From positions 185,100,875 through 185,164,874 of the forward strand of contig NC_041402.2 of the NCBI RefSeq assembly GCF_900747795.2: DNA of 64,000 nucleotides, in the 5' to 3' direction. Within the stretch, counting starts at the first letter, position 1. Each line of letters opens with the position of its first letter. Shown piece after piece: positions 14,401 to 26,400 of this stretch. This DNA comes from Erpetoichthys calabaricus. Taxonomy: Eukaryota; Chordata; Cladistia; Polypteriformes; Polypteridae. Under the pieces are notes generated by a model. The model was given only the letters and a program-made list of their open reading frames with translations, was not told the DNA's origin and made no database searches. Position numbers and translations under genes: made by a program.

Positions 14401-17400
14401 TTTGAGTTAAGTGGTTAGCATTGTCCATCTTGGAATTTTTTCCAACCAACGTTTTGCTTTTTTTTTTTTTTTTTTTTGTGCAAACAAAAGATAGTTGTCT
14501 ACTCTTGTGTTTTTCATTAGATCATTCCAGATAATTATTAAATCTGTTTATGATGAAAATATCTTGTCAGGTGTGACAAAAGCACCTTTCATATTTAATT
14601 TGTAATTCTCAAAAAAATCAGTTGAACAGTACAAGATAATGGAAACCCTGCAGAAAGACTCAAATGGTTTAACTGTTGGCTAATTTAACTTTAAAATTTT
14701 AATCAAACTTTCCAAACGTTGCTGCTGAGATATTGAATATTCCAGTGCTTATCAATTTTTTTGTTGCTATGTGAATTTGCAGCTCTGGAGTGAGGAAGTG
14801 GATAAAGTAAGTATATTTAAAAACTTATAATGTTAAGTGAGAGTTGTCATTTAATAATGTTCTGTTATGAAAAAATGTTGGATGAGTGACACAGGGATCA
14901 TCTGATGCCTTTTAAGTTTATTCTTTTTTAAGTATAATTTTAATGTTATAATAATGTACTATAAAAGCAACTCTTTTAAAGGTGGGTCATAGAACATTTA
15001 CATCTGGTTAACCAGTTTTATTGTACACATTAATTTGGGTTGTACTGGAAGGGGAAGATCTAATTAGAGCTATGTGTTCATGATTAATTTTATTTCATTA
15101 AATGCAACCAATTTGTTATTGTACATTTTAAGATGGGACTTTGGATTTATCTACCGATACAGAGGACATTTTACATTCACAATTCACATTAGAGATGCCA
15201 AATCTATTAATTCAAATGTGTGTGTTTGTCAGTATTTGATGTTGTTTTAGTTTCAATTTGAAATTTTAAAAGGGGTAAGAAAAAATAAATATCATCTTTA
15301 TCATAATTGTTACTGGTTTAATTACAATTTCCTGGGTTTACCCAGGTTAGCCTTAGCCTGATGTTTCCCAAATCTTATACATCCACTCTCCATGGTAATG
15401 GGCATCTTTTGGGATCCATTTTTTTCTAATTATCTGACACCACATCCAACTGTGTCTTTTTTGGTTTCTCTTGTTCCCTTCACTCAATCTTAGTCCACCT
15501 CTTCCCCCAGTCATCCTCTGTACTTCGGTTCACATGTCCAAAACACCTTAGTCTGTTTCTCCTCAGCACAACAGTTGTTACCTCCACACAAAGTTTTTCT
15601 CTTGACACAGCACTCATCTTCCTAACACTTCGTGCCACTACACACACCCACCTGCTCCTTTTCATCTGAGTTCTTTCCAGCTTTACTTTCTGGTCTGCTA
15701 TAATCAGCTGTTTTTCTATCCCATAGACCATACTACTCCTCACACAGCTTTCATAACCGTTTCCCTTCAGTGCCAGAGAGGTGTTTTAAGAGTCAGAAGG
15801 GGTTGGGGGGGGGGGACAAATTCTGAAATTAAATGTGTACCTACTACATCAGCATTCTGAACCCCTCTCATACACTCATAACCTTCATACTATCTCTCCT
15901 TTCATGGATCACTTCTGACCATGTTTACATTGGACTGAGTTTTTCCTTTCCCCTCTCCCACACATACCATATGGTTGTGCACCCACCTCTTACATGCCTT
16001 CTCCCCCTTCAACTCCAACCAGCATCTCAGTCTTTTCTGACCTGCATTTACTCTGGGGCCTTTCACTTTCAAACTGGCTTTTCATTCAGTGTGTTCTACT
16101 TCACTTTCCTCTGTCAATGCAAGATCATCCACATGCATAGCTTCCATAGCAATCCTACCCACGTGTTGTAGTGAATAGTGACTAAAGAATTGCAATGAAC
16201 TTATAACAGATCCATGATCTAGCTGCACCTTCATCAGAAAATGTCCACTATTCTCCTCTGCTGTCTTGACCACCGGCCATACTTTCTTGTTCATTGACAT
16301 TACTGCAGACACTTATTCATGCACACTTGGCATTCTCAATACCCACCTCAGCAATTCTCTGGGTACTCCTCTAAATGCTTCTTCCAGATCTGGAAGCGCA
16401 TAATACTGCTTCCCTCCATTTGCTTGATGCTTTTATTGCATTGGAATGACAAGAAGGTTTACATCTGTTGTTCATTTCAAAGGCATGCAAAGAAACAACA
16501 TTTTATTAACTTTGTCTTTTTTCTCCAACACCTTCATTACCTACTCTAAACTCGTAAATGCTCTAAGACAGACAGGCCAGTGAATCACCCCTTCCTTTGT
16601 ACCCTGAAATGAACACACTTCTTTTTCAGTCTATGGCGATCCTCATAAAATCTCACACAACAATGCTGCACATGTCTACTAACCATTCATCTCCAAGACC
16701 ATCAGCTGCTATTTGCAATATCAATGCAGGTGGGGCTGCTGCTTTGCCTATCTTCATCTTCATCTCCAGAGTTTCTGCATGTACAGTATATCTTCCAGGC
16801 AGCCATAATCCCTTTGTTATCAATCTATTTTCAAGTAGTTTAGTATTAATTAATTCTGAATTAATTATTTCAGTATTATGTACTATTACAGTAATCCTGT
16901 CTTTTATTTTCCATCTGCCTTACAATCCCAAGCACATTTCTATTTCCTTCCTTATGCTTCCCAGTCCCATCTCTTAGCTTCTTGCACCCTCACAACTGCT
17001 TTTCTAGCATATTTTTCTTCATAATCGATCGTGCTGTCACCTTTTGCCTTTGCTTTCTTCCACGCCTTTATAGCATTTCCTCTTTCCTTAATTGTCATGT
17101 TTATCTCAGCATTCCACTGCCATCTTTTATTGTGTCTTGTCTTTTTCAAACTGCACAAAAAGAATAAATGTTGTCATTGATCAATATGTAACTGGTGGCA
17201 AATGTGGCAAACATTCTTAGACAGATTTCAGCTCCTGCTACACTGAAGTTCGTGATAAATTGAGCTTCAAGAAATGACAGGTTCAATTGCTGTTTGCAAG
17301 GAGTTTTTCAATTTTCATTTGAGAAAAAAATGATGCGGTGTATTATACTGAATTTCTCCTCGCCAGAGTAATTCTTGATTGCGGTCAGGGTCATGATTTT

Positions 17401-20400
17401 TGGTCTAGTAAACCTTTTCAGATTAAGAAGCAAGCAGTTATTTTTTCCTGCCTAGATTCTATTTTTGCTTGTTGTTTTGCTTGAATTTCCATTGTGTTAA
17501 CCAAAGTAACATTGTAACTAAATGCTTTTTTATTTTCTCTGCATTTATTGTTCATGCTTTGTTTTATTTAAAAAATCTTGATATTGTGTTGGTTACTGGT
17601 ATATCAAGGTTATTGCTGTGCTGGCCCTTGTAATGGTTGCATCCGCAGGTTGACAGTTCACAGAAGGAGCATGTTTATGCCTTCCGTTTGTACAACATTG
17701 TCAAGACATACTTCCAGGAGGCAATTGTTTTTTCTCAGTTAGTGATACTGTGTGATTATTTGAAACAGAATTTCAAACTGGAAGGGGAACAAGTATTTTC
17801 AAAGCTGTAAATAGGAACAAAGATGTTCTTTGGACCAATTTCCCATTTTTCCCAAATGAGATAACGGACCCCCCAGTTTGACAAGTCTTTTGAAGTACAG
17901 AAAGTGATTATATTTAATTCCATTTGTCCAAGTAGAAAACACTAGAAACTAAATCCATGCGCAGGACTGTCCAGGTGCATCTGTTCTGCAAATGTGTTCT
18001 TCTAGCTAGCAACAGTGGCATACCAGCTAGAGCATGACAATGCTGTTTGGCATTTTAGGTATTTTCTTAAAACACTTGTTTTGGAGAAAGTGATAATGAG
18101 TCCTTTCTTATAAAACCTAACTACCGTATATACTCGCGTTTAAGTTCTTCTGCGGATAAGTCGGGGCTTGATTTTTACCGTATAATTTCTCTTATTTTAT
18201 AATGTCGGTCGTTTAAGTCAAATGCAGAAAACTTATGCTATTGGTCCAGAAGATTATGATATGCTAATGCCCACCTGAGAGAGTAACCACAGAGCACACT
18301 GCCCATTCTTTTTCTTTGCATTGTGCCAAAGTGACCACACGGTAATACCCAAACTATTCCAAAGCGACATTTGCACTGTTTAGTATTTTTTGTGTTTCAC
18401 AACCTCATACACCTTTATCGTAATAGTATCCTTTATGTACAAAGGAGCGTTCAATGAGAAGAAAAATTGAACCTGGTTTTAAATTAAGTCGTTGACCTGG
18501 CGAAAGAAATTGTTAAGTGCGCTGCTGCAACAAAATTCAATGAGTCTGAGAAACTGCTGCGTGATTTGGAGGAAGCAAGAAAAAAATAATAAAATCAGAT
18601 TCCGACTTATACGCCCGTTCAAAAATACGACACTTATGATCGATTTTTCAGGTTAGGGTTAAGTCAAGACCCGACTTATATGCAAGTATATATATTAAGG
18701 ATTTATTGACTTTTTTTAAATGATGTACTCTCTTGTTTACTTATTACTTACAACAACGCTTATTTCTATAACATATTTTCACATGCAGCTCAAAGTGCTT
18801 TATAAGATGTCAAAGAAATAGATACAATGAAAGAAAAACAAATTAAATTAGGCAAAAATAATGAATAAATGTCAATAAATCTTAACAGGCTTACATAAAG
18901 TAGATATATAATTAGAAGAAAGGTAGGGTCCTTATATATTAGACATATATAAACAAATGACCTGTGTGTGTGTGGTGTGTGTGTGCTCGTATGTGTGTGT
19001 GCGTGGGTGTATATGGAGCAGTCAGCTCTGTTCATGCTCAACCACAGCCACTAGATGGCGAATGCACACACTTTTACATTTTTTTTCAGCACTTGCATGC
19101 ACCTAACTTCTCATTCAACCCAAGCAGACAAACTCGGCTTTGTGGTACATGAACATTGTATGTTCACACAATGAGCTACTATATGTTTGCCTGCGACAGG
19201 TTCCAGCCTGTCCCACTCAATTTGTGCCTCAGCTACACTCGACTACACATCCATCTCGGCCCACTTAGCTGACACCTCTGCAAGTTCACCAATATAGTAA
19301 AACTGCTAGGGAGTCTTTGGGTTGTTTTTTGTCCCGAAGACAACACACAGCTAGTAGTATCATATTCCAAGTCTCTAAAAATGAGTACAGTGATAAGGTC
19401 AGATGGTCAGGAGGATTAAAAAAAACAAAAAAAAAAAAACTTTCAAATAAGCTGGAGAAAAACAATATGCAAGGGTTCTAAGACCAAAAGACTGCCCAAA
19501 TTCTACTGGGCATTCTACCTAAGATAAATATTTTAAGTCGATTGATTGATTGTTTCCAGGCTTCGTCCCACAGGGTTTAATGCAGTGGGTCTCATAGATA
19601 GCCACTCAATCAGGTAGTAGTTTGTGTTTTAGTTAGAAACAAAACCAGAGAAAAATAAACATTAGTAATGATTGCAAATCCATAAAGAATATTATAATTA
19701 CATGTATAGTCCATTAGGAGTACAAGTAAAATTTATCTATGATAAAACTTAATTTAAAAAGTGGGTGTGTGTTTTTTAAAATGTTCTACCATGTTAGCCT
19801 GGCATGTCTGTATTGGTTAATTGATCCAAATTTTTTGAAGCGAAGCAACAGATGTCTGCCTCACCACTTTTATGTTTAGCTCTTCAATTAATAAACAGAA
19901 CACTATTAGAAGATTTAAGGTTGTGACTTGAATTATAGAGTGACAGAGACCACAAAATGTAGGAAGGAGTAAGATTTCTGTTTTTCCATCCATCCATTTT
20001 CCAACCCGCTGAATCCGAACACAGGGTCACGGGAATCTGCTGGAGCCAATCCCAGCCAACACAGGGCGCAAGGCAGGAAACAAACCTCAGGCAGGGCGCC
20101 AGCCTACCGCGGTTTATGTTTTTTATATACCTTTATTAGTACAAACAACATGGATAACCAATGTAACAGTGCTAAAACTGGAGAGATTGGAGGTTTGGAG
20201 GGATTTTTCCTTTTCTGGGTAGAATTTTTTTTTAGATGCATTTTGAACTAATTGCAACCTACTGAAGTCGTCTCCTTTGGCTTTAGCTGTGCTCTCTATT
20301 CTTATTAAAAATTAATAAATAAGCACTGACGTGAAACTCCTGTGTTATTGTATTCATTTACTAAAATGAAGTTAAATTAATGGTTATCAGAGGAAACCTT

Positions 20401-23400
20401 CACCTTGTAAATCTGTAGAATCAAGGCAACTGTCTGCCTAAATCACTAATTGCAATATGAATTTCTGTCTCAGCTTGAAGTTGCTCCAGGTGTGGCTGTA
20501 TGTTATCACAGTAAGAGGACATACCTAAATTTGAATAACAATCCCCCTCCAAATAATGACTGATAGTCATCATGGTGCATTGTACATCCTATATGAATTA
20601 ATGGTATAGAAACTGTGCATTGTACTATACAATGAAAAGTCTACAGTTTCCTTTTCCCATTCTTATTTTTAATTCATCTTTGAAAAATATGTGTTTTGCT
20701 GGCTTATTGGCTAAAGTGCTTTGAGAGTTTTGGATTCATATCTCATCCTACCCATGCTCTGTGAATTTTACATGTTCTCTCCCTATCTGTGTTTGTCTTT
20801 TTACAGACACTCCAGTTTTTTTTCTTTCACATTCCAATGACCCATGTTTTCGAATAACTGGCAGCTCAAATTGACTGTTATCTCAAATGTCCTTGTGCCT
20901 TACAGTGAAGTAGCACCTCATCCATACTTATGTCTGATACTGTTGGCATGAGCACTGGCCTCCATAATCCAGAGTTGAACTAAATGGGTACAGTAAATGG
21001 GTTTATATGATAAACACCAGTTTGACTGGAGCACAGTTTAACCTCATTTTAAGGTTCTCCGAGGCTCCCAAGAGAGACTAATAAACTTTTCTGCTTGTCT
21101 TTCTTGAAATTACTTAATTGGGATAGCTTAACATGCAAATCTTCAGGCACAAGCATAACATGTTTGAAACTTGAGTTCTGATTATTGTCTTTAAAAATTT
21201 GGCCAAACTAGGCATATGAAAGAAAGTGCTGCACTTGAAACAGGTCTTTGGGTTGTCCCTACAGGGGTTGAGAAGATGTTTGATGTGGACTGATTTAAGC
21301 TGTTGGAAATAAAATAAATAGACAATGTATTGATTAGGACAATAGTGTTTCCTTTCCTAGATTTTTTTAGAATATAGGATAGAAAAGCATTTTAATCTGT
21401 GCTGTCTTGCATAAAGGTAATGTGCATTATTCAGTGTGTATTTTTTAAACACAAACAATATCCCTCACTCCAGCTGTTGAGCATTGCTAATGCTTATAGT
21501 GGAAAACATTGCCAAACATCACTTTTTTGTTGCCACCTTTGCAGCTTGATAAACACTTGTTTTTAAAAAACTTGCATAACTTCAAAGTATTGAACAGTCT
21601 GTTTTGATTTTAGAGAGGCACATCAATCATTTTCTCCTCTGCAAAATGGAGATTGTTATCACTTTTGACTGCTGTCTCCTAAAGATCCAAACCAAGCCCC
21701 TGCACTCAATGTGTTAAAGTTTTATATTGTTTACAAGGTCTCTGGCAGGGCTCAGCCAATATAGAATCAATCTCTTTGTTGTCTCTTTGTTCTACATCCT
21801 AGTCTGCTTTGTGGATTAGCATTTTTTAAGGAATGTGGCTGCCACTATTGTTATTTCTGAAATAACATTAGTTCTACCAAAATAATGTATGAATCCTAAT
21901 AAATTTACAGTTTGTTCCAGGTTTCTAGCATCTTGATCTTAGATCTTTAGGTGTAAATATTACAAAGATCCATTTTGGGTGAATATTGCATATCAAAGGT
22001 GGTTGGTATAACAAATTGGTTGTTATACAAAACTTTTTTCCCCCTGGAATGCAAATATGCTGGGATACAAGTTGAGATTGCTGATTTGGTAAAAACAAAA
22101 CACTGGTAAAACTGTCTTAATGTTCAGTCGATTCGTTTTTCCATTGTAACTGTAGTTAAAGTGAATGAGAAAGGTGAATTTTCTTTTAACTGAATTGTCT
22201 TTGTATATACTATAACATATCAACTTTATAAAATAATATTTGCAGTATTGTACAAGATTATAAACTGTATTCTGAAATAGTGGTCCTAGATTAAAAGTCT
22301 GATTTCTCTTGTAGTAGACTGTATGTTTTGATTCCTGTCCATAGAATAGAAAGTATGGCCGAGTATCATGACCCATCTTCCAACTTTTGAAAAATATTTT
22401 CTTTTTATCCTTATTTACCCAGCTTTTTTAGTTTAAATGTTGCTGAACATTTCCATTGAATTGCATTCACATTTTAAAATGATTTTAAGCTGGTACACAG
22501 ACCCTTTCAACCATTGCTCAGCACAGCATTTTTAAAATTCTCTTTTATCTGAAAGAACAAATGAACTTGAAAATGTATCATTTACCTGCATAATACCACA
22601 TGTTATCTCTGCCTTTTCATGTGACATCTCATTGTTTCCTAGGCAGAGCAGGAGCTGCGGGTTGCCCAGACTGAATTTGATCGACAGGCAGAGGTTACCC
22701 GGTTGCTTTTAGAGGGAATCAGCAGCACACATGTAAGAAGTGAAATGCCTCAGGATAATGTTACTATTACCAGTGTGAATGGTTTCAGAACTGTTTAGAC
22801 TTAGCCTTTTTTTCTCCTTCTCTTGATTTACATGATATATATATGAAAAATCTATAATATGAACATATCTGTTTAGAAATAGACTGGCAAAAATAAAAGT
22901 TAACAGCCTTCTGTCAGGATTTCATGCTTACGTATTTACTACCCATATACATTTTTAACTTACAGTGCATCCGGAAAGTATTCACAGCACATCACTTTTT
23001 CCACATTTTGTTATGTTACAACCTTATTCCAAAATGGATTAAATTCATTTTTCCCTCAGAATTCTACACACAACACCCCATAATGACAACGTGAAAAAAG
23101 TTTACTTGAGGTTTTTGCAAATTTATTAAAAGTAAAAAAACTGAGAAATCACATGTACATAAGTATTCACAGTCTTTGCTCAGTACTTTGTCGATGCACC
23201 TTTGGCAGCAATTACAGCCTCAAGTCTTTTTGAATATGATGCCACAAGCTTGGCACACCTATCCTTGGCCAATTTCGCCCATTCCTCTTTGCAGCACCTC
23301 TCAAGCTCCATCAGGTTGGATGGGAAGCGTCGGTGCACAGCCATTTTAAGATCTCTCCAGAGATGTTCAATCAGATTCAAGTTTGGGCTGTGGCTGGGCC

Positions 23401-26400
23401 ACTCAAGGACATCCACAGAGTTGTCCTGAAGCCACTCCTTTGATATCTTGGCTGTGTGCTTAGGGTCGTTGTCCTGCTGAAAGATGAACCGTCGCCCCAG
23501 TCTGAGGTCAAGAGCGCTCTGGAGCAGGTTTTCATCCAGGATGTCTCTGTACATTGCTGCAGTCATCTTTCCCTTTATCCTGACTAGTCTCCCAGTCCCT
23601 GCCTCTGAAAAACATCCCCACAGCATGATGCTGCCACCACCATGCTTCACTGTAGGGATGATGCCTGGTTTCCTCCAAACGTGACGCCTGGCATTCACAC
23701 CAAAGAGTTCAATCTTTGTCTCATCAGAGCAGAGAATTTTGTTTCCCATGGTCTGAGAGTCCTTCAGGTGCCTTTTGGCAAACTCCATGCGGGCTGCCAT
23801 GTGCCTTTTACTAAGGAGTGGCTTCTGTCTGGCCACTCTGCAGCAATCCACCAATCAGGCCTGTATGGTAGAGATGGTTGTCCTTCTGGAAGGTTCTCCT
23901 CTCTCCACAGAGGACCTCTGGAGCTCTGACAGAGTGACCATCGGGTTCTTGGTCACCTCCCTGACTAAGGCCCTTCTCCCCCGATCGCTCAGTTTAGATG
24001 GCTGGCCAGCTCTAGGAAGAGTCCTGGTGGTTTCGAACTTCTTCTACTTACGGATGATGGAGGCCACTGTGCTCATTGGGACCTTCAAAGCTGCAGAAAT
24101 TTTTTCTGTAACCTTCCCCAGATTTGTGCCTCGAGACAATCCTGTCTTGGAGGTCTACAGACAATTTCTTTGACTTCATGCTTGGTTTGTGCTCTGACAT
24201 GAACTGTCAACTGTGGGACCTTATATAGACAGGTGTGTGCCTTTCCAAATCATGTCCAATCAACCGAATTTACCACAGGTGGACTCCAATTAACCTGCAG
24301 AAACATCTCAAGGATGATCAGGGGAAACATGATGCACCTGAGCTCAATTTTGAACTTCATGGCAAAGGCTCTGAATACTCATGTACATGTGCTTTCTCAA
24401 TTTTTTTATTTTTCATAAATTTGCAAAAATCTCAAACTTTTTTCACATTGTCATTATGGGGTGTTGTGTGTAGAATTCTGAGGAAAAAATTAATTTGATC
24501 CATTTTGGAATAAGGCTGTAACATAACAAAATGTGGAACAAGTGATGCGCTGTGAATACTTTCCGGATGCACTGTAATAGTATGTCATTTCGGATTTTGG
24601 TTACCTCTGTACATAAGTTCCATTATTTACTTGGGTTCGATTGATTATCGTGACCATTCCACCCTACTCTTGGAAATAAACAACAGAAAGCACTGTTTTT
24701 AACATTTACATCAATATTGTGAAACATTTACCACCTGCTGTTTGCTTCACTGAAGTTGGCCAGCACAGTCCATTTAGTTCAGTTTTTCTCTTCATTTGTG
24801 TTGTCAAGCTGTCCATTGGTGTAAGCTTCTAATTCAAATTTTACCTGATTAGATCTTCAGTGTTTACAGTGATTGTGGTATAAAGTACATAATTGAATAT
24901 GAGGGGTGTTAAACTGAGTGATAACAGTTTAAAATGGGATTAAAAAGGAGAAAACAGCTAACGCTGCATGCTCCACTATAGAGCACTTAGTTGTTGTACA
25001 TCAGTGGTTTTCAAAATGGGAACCATGGGAGTACTGGCGAGGCTCACCTTCTTTATATAGAAAAGAAAAATTAAAGATTGCCTCATATAGTTTTTAAATA
25101 AACCTAACTCAAATGTTCTTCAGTCGTTGCATTAAATGGGCCCATTTTTATTGTAGTTGTAACCTAGAGCAATAGTTCTCAACCTGAGTGATATGTGAGC
25201 ACCTGCCTGGTGGTATGTGAGCAAGCCTAAAAAATAATTAGGGGGGAAAAAAGTGGGACTTAAAAACACTGTTGGGTTACACAGCAGCCAAACCCAAGTT
25301 TCTGTGCTTGGCTGTGCTTAAATTCCACCACTCCATCTCACAGTGGTCCTGCTGTGAGAGTCCACTCCTATCTCTCCCACCTTGCCTCTTTCTGTTCTTC
25401 CCTGTCCACCGGCCACACCTGTTCGAAGTCCCCCACTGCTCACAAGGGGTCTGAGGTAACAGCTCCCTTGATCTCCTCACCTCCTTGAGCCAACCCATGC
25501 CAGGAACAAGACTCCCTGGGTACAGTGTGCCAAGGCCAATAAAGGTAAGTGCTTTCTTTCTCACCCCATCAATCCCCAGTGCACCAGCAACCTGAGTAGT
25601 ACGTCTTCTTCTGTTTCTCTGAGACCTAGTCTGCCAATTTTATTTATTTATTGTTTGACAAACTTGTGTTGGTAGCTTACTTTAGTTAAGCATTTGGTTT
25701 GATTAATAGGTCCAATATTATACAAATGCTGGCTGGCTGCTGTTAGCAGTACACAAAATCAGGATCTACTTTTCAGCATTTGGTTTAAATTAGTAGAAGG
25801 CTCTGATCAGATTGTGAAATGTTTTGTGGTGCCTTGTCTTAAAGTTTGGAAACCCCTGTTATAGAGTTCAACCTCATACATTCAAGAAATGAGAAATGGC
25901 ATATAGGTGTAGTGGGTAGCACCCCTTTGATCTAGGATCCATTGGTTTGAATCCCATTACTGGTTTTTAGCCATGTGGAATTTACATTTACTTCCTGTAT
26001 CTTGTGGGTTTTCCTCACACATCCCTAAACACATGCTGGTGATGCTGGATCTAAACTGGTCATGTGTTTGGTGTATGTGCATCCAGGCTCTTCCCAAAAT
26101 GTTTTCCTGCCTTTTGCAAAATGCTTCTGAGATAGGCTGTAGCCCCATGTGACAGTGGATTTGGAATAAGCAGATTTAAGAATATTGTATATTTACAATA
26201 TTAACATTTATATTTTGTATCCATCCATCCATTTTCTAACCCGCTGAATCCGAACACAGGGTCATTCATTTTAATAATTAATCAACTAGTATTCTAAAAG
26301 AATTTTATAGTGGTCAGAGATCTGTAAATTCAGAATGCCTGTCAATGTTTTGTTTTGCTGTTTGATTTGTAGTGTTAAGTCACATTTTCAGCATTGTGAA

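Larger units (their letters stand above)
5772..14782 (+). other. SH3GLB2 intron, 9.0 kb
   Basis: AT-rich intron containing an antisense LINE 3' end (about 7330-7640), a nested Tc1 with a Ty3/gypsy fragment (about 10775-12707) and a tRNA-derived SINE (about 12955-13160). The remainder (5.8-7.3 kb, 7.7-10.7 kb, 13.2-14.8 kb) shows nothing I recognise beyond short A/T runs. Confidence 0.6.
14807..22642 (+). other. SH3GLB2 intron, 7.8 kb
   Basis: Contains an antisense RTE-like LINE (about 15430-17165), a miniature pogo-like element (about 18124-18695), TG repeats with a CTCF-like motif (19048-19060) and a SINE fragment (about 19985-20115). From 20.1 to 22.6 kb I see no gene; 20690-20900 may hold an old SINE. 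Confidence 0.6.
22963..24574 (-). mobile_element. Full-length Tc1-like DNA transposon, 1.6 kb
   Basis: Terminal inverted repeats begin cagtgcatccggaaagtatt on both sides and extend about 80 bp. They are flanked by TA (22961-22962 and 24575-24576), the Tc1/mariner target site. The transposase is on the reverse strand and begins [13 protein letters not shown] near 24173. Termini look recent, yet the gene carries a one-base insertion in an A run, an internal stop and a small inversion, so this copy is inactive but could be mobilised in trans. Confidence 0.95.

Noticed and set aside
22023-22376. 117-codon - strand open frame
   Set aside because: AT-rich, Phe/Tyr/Asn-rich composition expected of chance frames in this intron; no motif.
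23202-24498. Several + strand open frames of 60-132 codons
   Set aside because: They are the opposite strand of the Tc1-like transposase and its inverted repeats.
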